Shown here: positions 52,450-62,928 of the stretch, one piece after another | How positions within the stretch are numbered: position 1 is the first letter of the stretch | How the letters are laid out: every line of letters begins with the position of its first letter | DNA from: Mesorhizobium atlanticum | GTDB taxonomy: Bacteria > Pseudomonadota > Alphaproteobacteria > Rhizobiales > Rhizobiaceae | Reading direction: 5' to 3' | NCBI RefSeq assembly: GCF_003289965.1 | Contig: NZ_QMBQ01000003.1 | Span: 558,001 to 622,000 of the forward strand | DNA length: 64,000 bases | The notes under the pieces: generated by a model | The model's database searches: none | What the model was told of the DNA's origin: nothing | Seen by the model: the letters and a program-made list of their open reading frames with translations, nothing else | Made by a program: the position numbers and the translations under genes

Positions 52450-54285
52450 TTACACGCGCACCTTGACATAGGTGCCCGGCGCATCTCCCAAGGTTTTCAT
52501 ATGCTTGCCGGGTTTGCGGGCGGGCACGCGGATGTTGTCCTGGTTCTCGATCCAGTGCTGCCAATGCGTCCACCAGGACCCTGGATGCTCATGCGCCGTG
52601 GCGAGCCAGGCGTTGAAGTCGCCCACCGGTTTGCCGCCGGTCCAGTACTGATATTTCCGGGCGGCAGGCGGGTTGACGACGCCGGCGATGTGGCCGGAAC
52701 CCGCCATCACATACTCGACGTCGCCGCCGAAGAACCGTGAGCCCAGGAACACCGAAAGCGCCGGTGCGATGTGGTCTTCCTTCGTGGCAAGGTTGTAGAC
52801 CGGGATGGTGATGTCGGCCAGCGACACCGTGCGGCCGGCAAGCTCCATCGTGCCGCGCGATAGATTGTTCTCGAGATAGCAGTTGCGCAGATAGAAGGAG
52901 TGGTTGGCTGCCGCCATGCGCGTGGAATCGGAATTCCAGTAGAGCAGGTCGAAGGGCAGGGGCTCCTTGCCGCGCATGTAGTTGTTGATGACATAGGGCC
53001 AGATCAGGTCGCCCGAGCGCAGCATGTTGAAGGCGGTGGCCATCTTGGTGCCTTCAAGATAGCCCTTCTCACTCATCGAGCGCTCGACGGCGGCGACCTG
53101 GTCCTCGTCGACGAAGACCTTGAGGTCGCCGGCATAGGTGAAGTCGACCTGCGTGGTGAAGAAGGTGGCCGATTTGATGCGGTGGTCGCCTTCCTGCGCC
53201 AGCAGCGCCAACGCGGCGGCAAGCAGCGTGCCGCCGACGCAATAGCCGATGGCGTTGACTTCCTTCTCGCCGGTCGCCTTCTCCACCATGTCGAGACCGT
53301 ATTGCAGGCCTTCGCGGATATAGGCTTCCCAACCCTTGGCGCCGTGGCGCTCGTCGGGGTTGATCCAGGAGATGACGAAGACCGTGTGGCCCTGCTCGAT
53401 CGCCCAGCGGATGAAGGATTTCTGCGGGTTGAGGTCGAGGATGTAGAATTTGTTGATCCATGGCGGGCAGATCAGCAACGGGCGCTTCAGCACCGTTTCC
53501 GTCACGGGATCATATTGGATGATCTCGGCGACATCGCTGCGGCCGATGACCTTGCCGGGCGTGGTGGCGATGTTCTTGCCGATTTCGAAGGGCGTATAGT
53601 CGGCCTGGCGCAACTTCAGGTCGCCGCGGCCGGCGGCGATATCCTCGGCCAGCATCTTCATGCCGCGCACCAGATTCTCGCCGTTGGAGGCGACAGTCTC
53701 GCGAAACAGCTCCGGATTGGTCAGGATGAAGTTCGACGGCGCAATCGCGTTAGACACCTGCTTGACGTAGAAGCTCGCCTTGTGGCGGGTGTGCTCGTCC
53801 AGGCCCTCGGCGTGCTCCACGAGCTCGTTCGCCCAGCGCGAGGTGACGAGATAGGCCTGCTTGAGGAAATCGAAGAAGGCGTTGCGGCCCCATTCCGGGT
53901 CCTGGAAGCGCTTGTCGCCGCGCTCGGGCTGAACCGCGTCCGGAGGCGCCTCGGTGTTGGGGTTGACCTTCTGGATGGCGTTCGCCCACACAGTCATATA
54001 GCCGGCGAACAGACGCGTCTGCGCTTCGAGCGCGCGCTGCGGGTCGCCAAGCCAGTACTCCGAGAGCTTGGAGAAGGTCTTGACCATGTCGACGACGGGC
54101 TCGGCGACGTGATCGCGTACCTCACCCTTCTCGCGCGGCTCGGTCCAGGCGGAAGCCGCCTTGCCGGCCTGCTCGATCATGCGCGCCATGTTCAAGGCGA
54201 AGCGCTCGGGATCCTTCACCAGATATTGCTCGATGGCGGAAGGTCCGCCATTTTCCGCTTTGTCCGAATCGTCAGGTTTGGACAT
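52450..54285 (-). CDS. phaC: Class I poly(3-hydroxyalkanoate) synthase
   Basis: This 611-residue enzyme polymerises hydroxyacyl-CoA into storage granules. The catalytic Cys is in the lipase-like box 'GYCVGGT', the Asp in 'ATKEDHIAP' and the His in 'AGSGHIAGV'. The length and the N-terminal domain fit class I (no PhaE partner). ATG 54285 has GGGAGG about 13 bases upstream, slightly far. It is divergent from the lipoprotein gene at 54383. No phaA, phaB or phaR is in view. Confidence 0.95.
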   Translation of the reverse strand: MSKPDDSDKAENGGPSAIEQYLVKDPERFALNMARMIEQAGKAASAWTEPREKGEVRDHVAEPVVDMVKTFSKLSEYWLGDPQRALEAQTRLFAGYMTVWANAIQKVNPNTEAPPDAVQPERGDKRFQDPEWGRNAFFDFLKQAYLVTSRWANELVEHAEGLDEHTRHKASFYVKQVSNAIAPSNFILTNPELFRETVASNGENLVRGMKMLAEDIAAGRGDLKLRQADYTPFEIGKNIATTPGKVIGRSDVAEIIQYDPVTETVLKRPLLICPPWINKFYILDLNPQKSFIRWAIEQGHTVFVISWINPDERHGAKGWEAYIREGLQYGLDMVEKATGEKEVNAIGYCVGGTLLAAALALLAQEGDHRIKSATFFTTQVDFTYAGDLKVFVDEDQVAAVERSMSEKGYLEGTKMATAFNMLRSGDLIWPYVINNYMRGKEPLPFDLLYWNSDSTRMAAANHSFYLRNCYLENNLSRGTMELAGRTVSLADITIPVYNLATKEDHIAPALSVFLGSRFFGGDVEYVMAGSGHIAGVVNPPAARKYQYWTGGKPVGDFNAWLATAHEHPGSWWTHWQHWIENQDNIRVPARKPGKHMKTLGDAPGTYVKVRV

Positions 54286-54382
54286 GGTCCGCGGGGTTCC
54301 TCCCGGAGCGTTTTCTTGACATATTACCATGGGACATCTGACCGGGTCCAATTCGCTGTAACCCGGCTGCCAGGAAAACAAT

Positions 54383-54790
54383 ATGACGATTAATGTTGGC
54401 GGGACTTTTTTTCTCAGGCCGGGTTCGATCTCCCGCAAGGCGGTCCTGGCCGGGTTGGTCGGCGTGCTGTTGCCCGCCGGCGGCTGCACGAGCACCAGCC
54501 CGAGCAATACGGCGCCGATGGCCGTGACCGAGGGGCCGAAAGACACCGGCTCTTACCCGAACCTCAACATCCCGCCGCAGGTGGCCGCCAAGCAGCTCAC
54601 CAAGGAGGAGACCGCGGCGAACCTCGCCAAGCTCAAGGCCGAGCAGCAGGCACAGAATGCCAAGGGCGGCAGCGTCAAGGCGCCGACGAATTCCGCGGCG
54701 CTGAAGACGCTTGCCAAGACGCATGGCGACGACACGCTGAAACAGATCGAGGGCAAATGCGACCCGACCCTCGACCCTAACTGCAATTAG
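54383..54790 (+). CDS. Hypothetical lipoprotein
   Basis: This 135-residue protein has a lipobox ('LLPAGGC', Cys near 35) after an extended n-region. A polar Lys/Gln/Ala-rich helix ('LTKEETAANLAKLKAEQQ') and a C-terminal 'KCDPTLDPNC' Cys pair follow. No family was recognised. It shares a 97-bp divergent promoter region with phaC and is followed by the aminotransferase gene. Confidence 0.65.
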   Translation: MTINVGGTFFLRPGSISRKAVLAGLVGVLLPAGGCTSTSPSNTAPMAVTEGPKDTGSYPNLNIPPQVAAKQLTKEETAANLAKLKAEQQAQNAKGGSVKAPTNSAALKTLAKTHGDDTLKQIEGKCDPTLDPNCN

Positions 54791-54838
54791 GTTTATATCG
54801 CGCGCCGAAAGCGCCATCTTCGATCGTCTGGAACTCCA

Positions 54839-56056
54839 ATGGAAGAATTTCACAAGGTCCGCCGGCTTCCGCCTTACGTGTTCGAGCAGGTCAACCGGCT
54901 GAAGGCCAGCGCCCGTTCGCGCGGCGCCGACATCATCGACCTTGGCATGGGCAATCCGGACCTGCCGACGCCGAAAGCCATCGTCGACAAATTGTGCGAG
55001 GTGGTGCGCGATCCGCGCACGCATCGCTATTCGTCCTCGCGCGGCATTCCGGGCCTGCGCCGCGCCCAAGCCAATTACTATGCCCGCCGCTTCGGCGTGA
55101 AGCTCAACCCCGACACGCAAGTGGTGGCGACGCTGGGTTCGAAGGAAGGCTTCGCCAACATGGCGCAGGCGATCACCGCGCCCGGCGACGTCATCCTGTG
55201 CCCCAACCCGACCTACCCGATCCATGCCTTCGGTTTCATCATGTCGGGCGGCGTCATCCGCTCGCTGCAGGTCGAGCCCGATGACGGCTTCATCCCGGCG
55301 GTCGAGCGCGGTATCCGCCATTCGATCCCGAAGCCGCTGGCGCTGATCCTCAACTATCCGTCGAACCCGACGGCGTTGGTCGCCTCGCTCGACTTCTACA
55401 AGGACGTGGTCGCCTTCGCGAAGAAGAACGACATCATCATCCTGTCCGATCTTGCCTATTCCGAGATTTATTTCGACGGCAATCCGCCGCCTTCGGTGCT
55501 GCAGGTGCCGGGTGCGATGGATATTTGCGTCGAGTTCACCTCGATGTCGAAGACCTTCTCCATGCCGGGCTGGCGCATGGGCTTCGCTGTCGGCAACGAG
55601 CGACTGATCGCGGCGCTGACACGCGTGAAGTCCTATCTCGACTATGGCGCGTTCACACCGATCCAGGTGGCGGCCGCGCATGCGCTGAACGGCGACGGCT
55701 CGGACATCGAGGAGGTGCGCGAGGTCTACCACAAGCGGCGCGACGTGATGGTCGATTCCTTCGGTCGCGCCGGCTGGACCATTCCCGCGCCCGCGGCCTC
55801 GATGTTCGCCTGGGCGCCGATCCCGGAACAGTTCCGCCATCTCGGCTCGCTCGAATTCTCCAAGCTGCTCATCGAGCATGCGGATGTCGCGGTGGCGCCG
55901 GGTGTCGGCTTCGGCGAGCACGGCGACGATTATGTGCGCGTGGCGCTGGTCGAGAACGAGCACCGGATCCGTCAGGCCGCGCGCAACATCAAGCGCTTCC
56001 TGGCATCGACCGCCAAGCAGCCCAACAATGTGGTGCCGCTCGCCGCTCGGCGCTGA
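54839..56056 (+). CDS. PLP-dependent aminotransferase (AlaC/LL-DAP aminotransferase-like)
   Basis: This is a 405-residue class I/II aminotransferase. The PLP-binding Lys is in 'TSMSKTFSMPGWRMGF' and the Asp/Tyr pair in 'ILSDLAYSEIYFDG'. 'LGMGNPDLPTP' near residue 35 is the N-terminal signature shared with AlaC and LL-diaminopimelate aminotransferases. hom follows 43 bp downstream; this order is common in alphaproteobacteria and suggests a role in aspartate-family or alanine metabolism. Exact substrates cannot be fixed. Confidence 0.9.
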   Translation: MEEFHKVRRLPPYVFEQVNRLKASARSRGADIIDLGMGNPDLPTPKAIVDKLCEVVRDPRTHRYSSSRGIPGLRRAQANYYARRFGVKLNPDTQVVATLGSKEGFANMAQAITAPGDVILCPNPTYPIHAFGFIMSGGVIRSLQVEPDDGFIPAVERGIRHSIPKPLALILNYPSNPTALVASLDFYKDVVAFAKKNDIIILSDLAYSEIYFDGNPPPSVLQVPGAMDICVEFTSMSKTFSMPGWRMGFAVGNERLIAALTRVKSYLDYGAFTPIQVAAAHALNGDGSDIEEVREVYHKRRDVMVDSFGRAGWTIPAPAASMFAWAPIPEQFRHLGSLEFSKLLIEHADVAVAPGVGFGEHGDDYVRVALVENEHRIRQAARNIKRFLASTAKQPNNVVPLAARR

Positions 56057-56099
56057 GTCTGCCTTATATCTATGGAATCTTTGAGGGGCGTCGCCGGAC

Positions 56100-57413
56100 A
56101 TGGCTGAAGCGTTGCGTGTTGGAATTGCCGGCCTCGGCACGGTTGGCGCCTCGGTGGCGCGCGTGCTGCGCGACAAGGCGGCGGAGCTCACCCGCCAATG
56201 CGGCCGCGACATCGTCGTGACGGCCGTTTCCGCCCGCGATCAGAAACGCGACCGCGGCATCGATCTCAGCGCCACGAAATGGTTCGACGATCCGGTCAAG
56301 CTGGCCGAAAAGGCCGACATCGACGTCTTTGTCGAACTGATCGGTGGCGACGAAGGGCCGGCGCGGCTGGCGGTGAAGGCGGCGCTCGAGGCGGGCCGGC
56401 ATGTCGTTACCGCCAACAAGGCCCTGCTTGCCAAGCATGGCGTGGCGCTTGCCGAGATCGCCGAGAAGAAGGGCGTGCTGCTCAATTACGAAGCGGCGGT
56501 GGCCGGCGGCATCCCGGTCATCAAGACAATGCGCGAGGCGATGGCCGGCAACGCGGTGACGCGTGTCTTCGGCATCCTCAACGGCACCTGCAACTACATC
56601 CTGACCCGCATGGAAGCCGAGGGCATTTCGTTCGATGCCTGCCTGAAGGACGCGCAGCGGCTGGGCTACGCCGAGGCCGATCCGACCTTCGACATCGAAG
56701 GCCACGACACGGCGCACAAGCTGTCGATCCTGACCAGCCTTGCCTTCGGCACGAAGATCGCGGCCAACGACATCTATATGGAAGGCATCTCCAACATCAC
56801 CCAGGCCGACATCCGCGCGGCGGCCGATCTCGGCTACCGCATCAAGCTGCTGGGCGTCGCGCAGCGCACTGACAGCGGCATCGAGCAGCGCGTCCACCCA
56901 ACCATGGTGCCGACGGCGTCCGTCATCGCGCAGGTGCATGGCGTCACCAATGCGGTGGCGATCGAGACCGACATTCTGGGTGAGCTTCTGCTTTCCGGTC
57001 CAGGCGCCGGCGGCAACGCCACCGCCTCGGCGGTGATCGGCGACATTGCCGACATCGCCAAGAGCCGACCCGGCTTCCAGCACGCTCCGGTGTTCGGCTG
57101 GCCGGCGAAGGAGTTGAAGCCTTACAAGAAGGCGCAGATGCGCAGCCATGCGGGGGGCTACTTCATCCGCCTTACCGTGCATGACCGCACCGGTGTCTTC
57201 GCTGCCATCGCCAAGCGCATGGCCGACAACGACATCTCGCTGGAATCGATTGTACAGCAGGCGGCCGGCACGGAAACGCAGGCGCAGAAGACGGTTATCC
57301 TCGTCACGCACGAGACGACGGAAGCGGCAGTGCGCAAGGCGGTCGAAGGCATCACCAAGGACGGTCATCTCACCGACAAGCCGCAAGTGATCCGCATCGA
57401 GCGGGCGGAATAA
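56100..57413 (+). CDS. hom: Homoserine dehydrogenase
   Basis: This 437-residue enzyme reduces aspartate semialdehyde to homoserine for Thr and Met synthesis. The NAD(P) fold is 'VGIAGLGTVGASVARVL'. The catalytic part has 'GILNGTCNYILTRM' and 'AEADPTFDIEGHDTAHKL'. A C-terminal ACT domain (about 350-437, 'FIRLTVHDRTGVFAAIAKRM') probably gives Thr feedback control. It is co-oriented with the upstream aminotransferase. Confidence 0.96.
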   Translation: MAEALRVGIAGLGTVGASVARVLRDKAAELTRQCGRDIVVTAVSARDQKRDRGIDLSATKWFDDPVKLAEKADIDVFVELIGGDEGPARLAVKAALEAGRHVVTANKALLAKHGVALAEIAEKKGVLLNYEAAVAGGIPVIKTMREAMAGNAVTRVFGILNGTCNYILTRMEAEGISFDACLKDAQRLGYAEADPTFDIEGHDTAHKLSILTSLAFGTKIAANDIYMEGISNITQADIRAAADLGYRIKLLGVAQRTDSGIEQRVHPTMVPTASVIAQVHGVTNAVAIETDILGELLLSGPGAGGNATASAVIGDIADIAKSRPGFQHAPVFGWPAKELKPYKKAQMRSHAGGYFIRLTVHDRTGVFAAIAKRMADNDISLESIVQQAAGTETQAQKTVILVTHETTEAAVRKAVEGITKDGHLTDKPQVIRIERAE

Positions 57414-57597
57414 GTCAGGTCCGATTCCGTCTTCAATCGATTGATTTTGCTGTCATTTCGAAAAATGACGGGCCAAGTCTTGCCGTTGTCATGGAGCTTT
57501 GCCAGAAGAAGCCCGCCTCTGGCGGGAGGCGGAGCAATTCCGGAGCTCAACCGTTCTGGGATTGCTCGACGCAAACAGCAACGAGGAATGCCCATCC

Positions 57598-58581
57598 ATG
57601 AACATCGCCCAGAACATCGCTGCCGGCCTCGACCGGATCCTCACCATGGAAGTGGTGCGCGTCACCGAGCGGGCCGCCGTCGCGGCGGCCAGGCTGCGCG
57701 GGCGCGGCGATGAGAAGGCTGCCGACCAGGTGGCGGTCGACGCAATGCGCCAAGAGCTCAATCGCCTCGCCATCAAGGGCACGGTGGTGATCGGCGAGGG
57801 CGAGCGCGACGAGGCGCCCATGCTCTATATCGGCGAGGAGGTCGGCACCGGCAAAGGCCCGGCGGTCGACATCGCGCTCGATCCGCTGGAAGGCACCACG
57901 ATCTGCGCCAAGAACCTGCCCAACGCGCTTGCGGTCATTGCCATCGCGGAAAAAGGCAGCCTGTTGTTCGCTCCCGACGTCTATATGGACAAGATCGCCA
58001 TCGGCCCCGGCTATCCGGAAGGCCTGATCGACATCGACGCTTCGCCGGCCGAGAACCTCGCCAACCTGGCCAAGGCCAAGGGCGTAGGCGTGTCCGACAT
58101 CACCGCCTGCATCCTCGACCGGCCGCGTCACGCCAAGCTGATCGACGCCGTGCGCGCCACGGGTGCGGCGATCCGGCTGATCGGCGACGGCGATGTCGCT
58201 GGCGTCATCCACACAACCGACCCTGACGAGACCGGCATCGACATCTATCTCGGCACGGGCGGCGCGCCGGAAGGCGTGCTGGCCGCGGCCGCGCTGCGCT
58301 GCATCGGCGGGCAAATGCAGGGCCGGCTGATCCTCGACACGCCGGAGAAGGTGGCGCGCGCCGAAAAGATGGGCATTTCCGATCCGAAGCGCGTCTATCG
58401 CGCCCAGGACATGGCGCGCGGCGACGTGCTGTTCGCGGCGACCGGCGTCACCGACGGCAACCTGCTCGACGGGGTGAAGTTCGGCCGCACCTTCATCACC
58501 ACCCACACCATCGTGCTGCGCTCGTCCTCGCGCACGGTGCGCGAGATCAAGGCGCGCCACCAGGATCTGGATAAGTTCTGA
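57598..58581 (+). CDS. glpX: Fructose-1,6-bisphosphatase class II
   Basis: This 327-residue GlpX enzyme acts in gluconeogenesis. Metal and substrate motifs are 'VIGEGERDEAPMLYIGEEVG' (split by the turn) and 'DIALDPLEGTT'. Later, 'IDIYLGTGGAPEGVLAAAAL' and 'GRLILDTPEE'-like segments (here DTPEK) close the fold. The start ATG 57598 was preferred over the upstream in-frame ATG because it matches the family N-terminus ('MNIAQNIAAGLDRIL'). Confidence 0.95.
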   Translation: MNIAQNIAAGLDRILTMEVVRVTERAAVAAARLRGRGDEKAADQVAVDAMRQELNRLAIKGTVVIGEGERDEAPMLYIGEEVGTGKGPAVDIALDPLEGTTICAKNLPNALAVIAIAEKGSLLFAPDVYMDKIAIGPGYPEGLIDIDASPAENLANLAKAKGVGVSDITACILDRPRHAKLIDAVRATGAAIRLIGDGDVAGVIHTTDPDETGIDIYLGTGGAPEGVLAAAALRCIGGQMQGRLILDTPEKVARAEKMGISDPKRVYRAQDMARGDVLFAATGVTDGNLLDGVKFGRTFITTHTIVLRSSSRTVREIKARHQDLDKF

Positions 58582-58719
58582 TTTCGCCCACTTGAGCGCC
58601 ACCGAGGCGTTCCGGGGAAGGACCTTCCACACTTATCCCCGGATTGCTCGCTTACGTCGAATTGCTCCTGCCGTCGCATATTGATATCTGGCCAAGATGA
58701 TGTGCAGACGGCGCGTCGC

Positions 58720-60504
58720 ATGACGGGCGAGAAACGGTTCTTCCTCGATGTCAGGCAGTCGGCGACCGGTGTTTCCTGGCAACACCGGCTGACCGAGCGG
58801 CAGGACATGGCCGCCTTGGCGATCGCGCAGGGCCACGGCGTGCCCGATATCGTCGCGCGGGTGCTTGCCGGGCGCGGCGTCAGCGCGGAGCAGGCCGAGC
58901 GCTTCCTTGACCCGACCATTCGCGAGCTTCTGCCGAATCCGGCATCGCTGACCGATATGGAGAAAGCGGCGGCGAGGCTAGCCGACGCGATCGTCGCCCG
59001 CGAGAAAGTGGCGATCTTCGGCGACTACGATGTCGACGGCGCCGCCTCGTCGGCGCTCATCAAGCGCTTTCTCACGCATTTTTCGGTGCCGTCGGAAATC
59101 TATATCCCGGACCGCATCTTCGAGGGCTACGGACCCAATCCGGAAGCGATGCGCGAGCTGATCTCGCGCGGCGCGAAGCTGATCGTCACCGTCGATTGCG
59201 GCACCAACAGCGCGACCTCGATCGAGGCGGCCAGGGAAGCCGGCGCCGACGTCGTGGTGCTCGACCACCATCAGGTTGGCGGCCCGCTGCCGGCGGCGAA
59301 CGCGGTGGTCAATCCCAATCGCGAGGACGATTTGTCGGGGCAGGGGCATCTGTGCGCCGCCGGCGTCGTCTTCCTGTGCCTTGTCCAGACGGCAAAGCTG
59401 CTGCGCGAAAGGCTGCCGAACGCCGAGCCGATCGATCTGCTTTCGCTGCTCGACCTCGTGGCGCTGGCCACGGTCTGCGACGTGGTGCCGCTCACAGGGG
59501 TCAACCGTGCCTTCGTGGTCAAGGGGCTGCAGGTGGCGCGCCAACAGAAGAATGAAGGGCTGGCGGCGTTGGCGCGGGTCTCGCGCATCGGCGAGCCGAT
59601 CAACACCTTCCATCTGTCCTTCCTGATCGGGCCGCGCATCAATGCCGGCGGCCGCATCGGTGATGCCGCGCTCGGCAGCCGGCTTTTGGCCACCGACGAT
59701 CCCGTCGAGGCGGCAAGCATCGCCGAGACGCTCGACCGGCTGAACCAGGAACGGCAGCAGATGGAGCAGGAGATGCTGGCGCAGGCACGCGCCGAGGCCG
59801 ATGCCGAGCTTGCCGGCGGCAACGGTCCCGCCGTCATCGTCACGGCCAGCAACAGCTGGCATCCGGGCATTGTCGGGCTGATCGCGTCGCGGCTCAAGGA
59901 TTATGCGCGCCGGCCGGCCTTCGCCATCGCCTTCAATTCGACCGGCATCGGCACGGGCTCCGGCCGTTCAGTGACCGGCTTCGATCTCGGCCGCCTGGTC
60001 CGCGAGGCGGCGGACGCCGGGCTGATCGTCAAGGGCGGCGGCCATGCAATGGCGGCCGGCATCACCGTCGAGCGCGCCAAGCTCGGCGAACTGCGCGCCT
60101 TTTTCGAGGAGCGCGCCGCGGCCGATGTCTTCCGGCTGCAGAACGAGGAAAGCCTGGCGATCGACGGCGCGCTGGCCGCGGAGGGCGCCACGATCGCGCT
60201 GCTCGATGCGCTGGAGAAAGCCGGTCCGTTCGGCGCCGGGCACATCGCGCCGGTATTCGTGCTGCCGCGCCACCGGCTGACCGACGCGCGTGCGATCGGA
60301 ACCAATCATATTCGCGTCGACCTGCAGTCGCAAAGCGGCGGCAACATCCAGGCGATCGCTTTCCGTGCCGTCGACACCGCGCTGGGCGAATTCCTGTTCA
60401 AGAACAGAGGCAGGACCGTGCACATAGCCGGTTCGCTGTCGGGCAATTACTGGAACGGCAACCGGACGGTGCAGTTTCGCATCAGCGATGCGGCGCTCGC
60501 TTAA
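58720..60504 (+). CDS. recJ: Single-stranded-DNA-specific exonuclease RecJ
   Basis: This 594-residue DHH-family 5'-3' exonuclease acts in recombination and mismatch repair. Motifs in order are 'IFGDYDVDGAASSALI', 'VTVDCGTNS', 'VVLDHHQVGG' (DHH), 'VALATVCDVVPL' and the DHHA1 'VKGGGHAMAAGITVER'. ATG 58720 was taken as start; a TTG at 58681 could add 13 residues. It is convergent with the patatin gene, whose stop is 6 bp away. Confidence 0.95.
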   Translation: MTGEKRFFLDVRQSATGVSWQHRLTERQDMAALAIAQGHGVPDIVARVLAGRGVSAEQAERFLDPTIRELLPNPASLTDMEKAAARLADAIVAREKVAIFGDYDVDGAASSALIKRFLTHFSVPSEIYIPDRIFEGYGPNPEAMRELISRGAKLIVTVDCGTNSATSIEAAREAGADVVVLDHHQVGGPLPAANAVVNPNREDDLSGQGHLCAAGVVFLCLVQTAKLLRERLPNAEPIDLLSLLDLVALATVCDVVPLTGVNRAFVVKGLQVARQQKNEGLAALARVSRIGEPINTFHLSFLIGPRINAGGRIGDAALGSRLLATDDPVEAASIAETLDRLNQERQQMEQEMLAQARAEADAELAGGNGPAVIVTASNSWHPGIVGLIASRLKDYARRPAFAIAFNSTGIGTGSGRSVTGFDLGRLVREAADAGLIVKGGGHAMAAGITVERAKLGELRAFFEERAAADVFRLQNEESLAIDGALAAEGATIALLDALEKAGPFGAGHIAPVFVLPRHRLTDARAIGTNHIRVDLQSQSGGNIQAIAFRAVDTALGEFLFKNRGRTVHIAGSLSGNYWNGNRTVQFRISDAALA

Positions 60505-60510
60505 GGTATT

Positions 60511-61479
60511 TCAGACCAGAACGGACTGCAGCCGGGTCAGTTCGCTGATCTGGGACATCGTCGCTTGATAGCCGAGGCTGATCGCCTCGTCGGCGCGGTG
60601 GAATTCCGTCAGGCCGATATGGCTGAGTTTCGGCTGCAGCGACATGTCGGGCGGATCTCCGGCCAGCCTGGCGCGCGAAATCCGGTCCTGGATGATATTG
60701 AAGGCCTCGACCATGACGCCGGTGATGCCAAGGCGGCTCTGGTGTGATTGAGGGTTGACCTGGCCGGGGCGCGGCGCGTCTTTCTCGACGACCAGCTCGC
60801 CTGCGCTGTGCTTGATGACGGCGGCCCGTCCAAACAGGTCGTAATGCAGGTTGACCGCCACGACGAGCGGCTGCTCGTAGGCGCGGCAGACCGAGACCGG
60901 CACCGGATTGACCAGCGCGCCGTCGACCAGCATGCGGCCGTTGCAGGCGACCGGCTCGAAGACGCCGGGCAGCGCATAGGAAGCGCGCATGGCGGTGACG
61001 AGCGAGCCACTCGACAGCCAGATCTCGTGACCGGTGCGGATTTCGGAAGCAACGGCGACAAAGGGTTTCGACAGGTCGTCGAAGCGGACGCCGTCGAGAT
61101 GCTCGCGCAAGCGCTGGTCGAGCTTCAAGCCGCCGAAAAGGCCACTGCCGCGCAGATTGAGGTCGAGTAGACCGAAGATGCGCCGCTTGGTCAGGCTTCT
61201 GGCGAACTCCTCCAACTCGTCGAGCTTGCCGGCAAGGTAACAGCCGCCCACCAGGGCGCCGATCGAGGTGCCGGCGATCATCGAGACTTCGATGCCGGCC
61301 TCGTCGAGCGCGCGCAGCACGCCGATATGGGCCCAACCACGCGCGCAGCCGCCGCCAAGTGCCAGCGAAATCCCGGTTTTGCTGCCAGGCTTAGGATCTG
61401 GCAAGCCGCCGGACGATGCGGGGCCATTGGCCTCCCGAACGTCAGGTCTGCTACGCAATGACGCCCATTCGAGCATCAT
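60511..61479 (-). CDS. Patatin-like phospholipase (RssA-like)
   Basis: This 322-residue cytoplasmic serine hydrolase has an oxyanion loop 'LALGGGCARGWAHIG', nucleophile 'IAGTSIGALVGG' (GxSxG) and catalytic Asp 'LVDGALVNPVPV' (DGA). It resembles RssA-type bacterial patatins, whose substrates are membrane lipids or unknown. It is the last gene of a folE-hisI-patatin run on the minus strand, 81 bp after hisI. Confidence 0.9.
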   Translation of the reverse strand: MMLEWASLRSRPDVREANGPASSGGLPDPKPGSKTGISLALGGGCARGWAHIGVLRALDEAGIEVSMIAGTSIGALVGGCYLAGKLDELEEFARSLTKRRIFGLLDLNLRGSGLFGGLKLDQRLREHLDGVRFDDLSKPFVAVASEIRTGHEIWLSSGSLVTAMRASYALPGVFEPVACNGRMLVDGALVNPVPVSVCRAYEQPLVVAVNLHYDLFGRAAVIKHSAGELVVEKDAPRPGQVNPQSHQSRLGITGVMVEAFNIIQDRISRARLAGDPPDMSLQPKLSHIGLTEFHRADEAISLGYQATMSQISELTRLQSVLV

Positions 61480-61560
61480 GATCTCCCTTGTCCCATATCC
61501 CTTCTACCACAAGGATATTTGAGAATAGTGAATCTGAGTGGTTTGTGAATATTGAATGGT

Positions 61561-62019
61561 TCACACCGGCTTCCGATACGTCTTATCCGCATCGAACAGC
61601 GGCTTGCTGCCGTCGCCGGCAAGCGTCGCTTTGCCGTCATTCAGCCCCACCGTCCGATAAAAACAAGAACGCCGTCCGGTGTGGCAGGTTGCGTCGTGGC
61701 CCAACACTTTGACGCGCAACCATATCGCGTCCTGGTCACAATCCGTGCGCATCTCCACGACCTGCTGGAAATTGCCCGAGGTCTCGCCCTTCTTCCATAG
61801 CGCGTTGCGCGAGCGCGACCAGTAGTGGGCAATGCCGGTCTCGAGCGTAAGCGCCAGCGCCTCGGCATTCATATGCGCGACCATCAACAGCATGCCGTCG
61901 CCGGCGTCGGTGACGACGACGGTGACGAGGCCCGCGGCGTCGAAGCGCGGAGAAAGGACGGAGCCTTCCTCCAGCACTTTCTTGTCTGACGGAGCTTTTG
62001 GAAATTCAACTGCCGACAT
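61561..62019 (-). CDS. hisI: Phosphoribosyl-AMP cyclohydrolase
   Basis: This 152-residue single-domain HisI performs the third step of histidine synthesis. '[19 protein letters not shown]' is the substrate region. The metal ligands are in '[12 protein letters not shown]' and '[13 protein letters not shown]'. It is not fused to HisE, as is usual in alphaproteobacteria. It is 40 bp downstream of folE, a pairing of two purine-ring hydrolases seen across Rhizobiales. Confidence 0.96.
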   Translation of the reverse strand: MSAVEFPKAPSDKKVLEEGSVLSPRFDAAGLVTVVVTDAGDGMLLMVAHMNAEALALTLETGIAHYWSRSRNALWKKGETSGNFQQVVEMRTDCDQDAIWLRVKVLGHDATCHTGRRSCFYRTVGLNDGKATLAGDGSKPLFDADKTYRKPV

Positions 62020-62059
62020 CGCCGGTCCTTATGTGTTTTGGCCGGCGACGGCCGGCAAA

Positions 62060-62692
62060 TCAGCCGCCTGCGCGCACCATGGTGACGAAGCGGACCTGCT
62101 CCTCGGGCGTATCCTTGAAAACGCCGGTGAAGGTTGAGGTCAGCGTGGTCGAGCCCTGCTTGCGAATGCCGCGCATGGCCATGCACATGTGCTCGGCCTC
62201 GAGCATGACGGCGACGCCGCGCGGGTTGAGCACGTCCTGGATGACGCCGGCGATCTGCGCGGTCATCGCTTCCTGCGTCTGCAGGCGATGCGCGAAGATG
62301 TCGACCACACGCGCGATCTTCGACAGGCCGACGACCTTGCCGTCGGGCAGATAGCCGACATGCGCCTTGCCGATGATCGGCACCATATGGTGCTCGCAAT
62401 GCGAATGGAACTTTATGTCCTTGACGATGACGAGGTCGTCATAGCCGGCCACTTCCTCGAAGGTGCGGCCAAGCTCGTCGGCCGGGCACATGTCATAACC
62501 GTTGAACATTTCGCGGAAGGCTTTGGTGACACGCTTCGGCGTATCGACCAGCCCTTCGCGGTCCGGATTGTCGCCGGTCCAGCGCAACAGCGTGCGCACG
62601 GCGGCTTCGACCTCGGCTTCGCTCGGCCTGTCGGTGACGGGCTTGTCCAGATATTCGGACGGGGGCATGATTTTCTTGATGACAGCATCCAT
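62060..62692 (-). CDS. folE: GTP cyclohydrolase I
   Basis: This 210-residue type IA enzyme makes dihydroneopterin triphosphate for folate. The zinc ligands are in '[13 protein letters not shown]' and 'MCMAMRGI', and '[16 protein letters not shown]' is the usual mid signature. ATG 62692 has a GGGAG Shine-Dalgarno; the much longer frame upstream was rejected. It leads the folE-hisI-patatin operon and is divergent from the IscU-like gene. Confidence 0.96.
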   Translation of the reverse strand: MDAVIKKIMPPSEYLDKPVTDRPSEAEVEAAVRTLLRWTGDNPDREGLVDTPKRVTKAFREMFNGYDMCPADELGRTFEEVAGYDDLVIVKDIKFHSHCEHHMVPIIGKAHVGYLPDGKVVGLSKIARVVDIFAHRLQTQEAMTAQIAGVIQDVLNPRGVAVMLEAEHMCMAMRGIRKQGSTTLTSTFTGVFKDTPEEQVRFVTMVRAGG

Positions 62693-62928
62693 AAAGGCGT
62701 CTCCCGTAGTCCCACTCAAAGGTGGGACGAGTTGAACGGACCATGACCTTTTGGGTGAAAATCGCCCATTTCCATCCCGCAAGCGGCGTGAGCAGTCGGG
62801 CAACGAAGGCAGCTTCCGGCCGCCTTGTCGATGCCCGACTGCCATCATTATATATGGTCCCAGCAGAGCGAAAGGAAGACGCGGGAGCGGCAAACCCTGT
62901 TCGCTGGGCGGCGACGGATTGGAAAAAT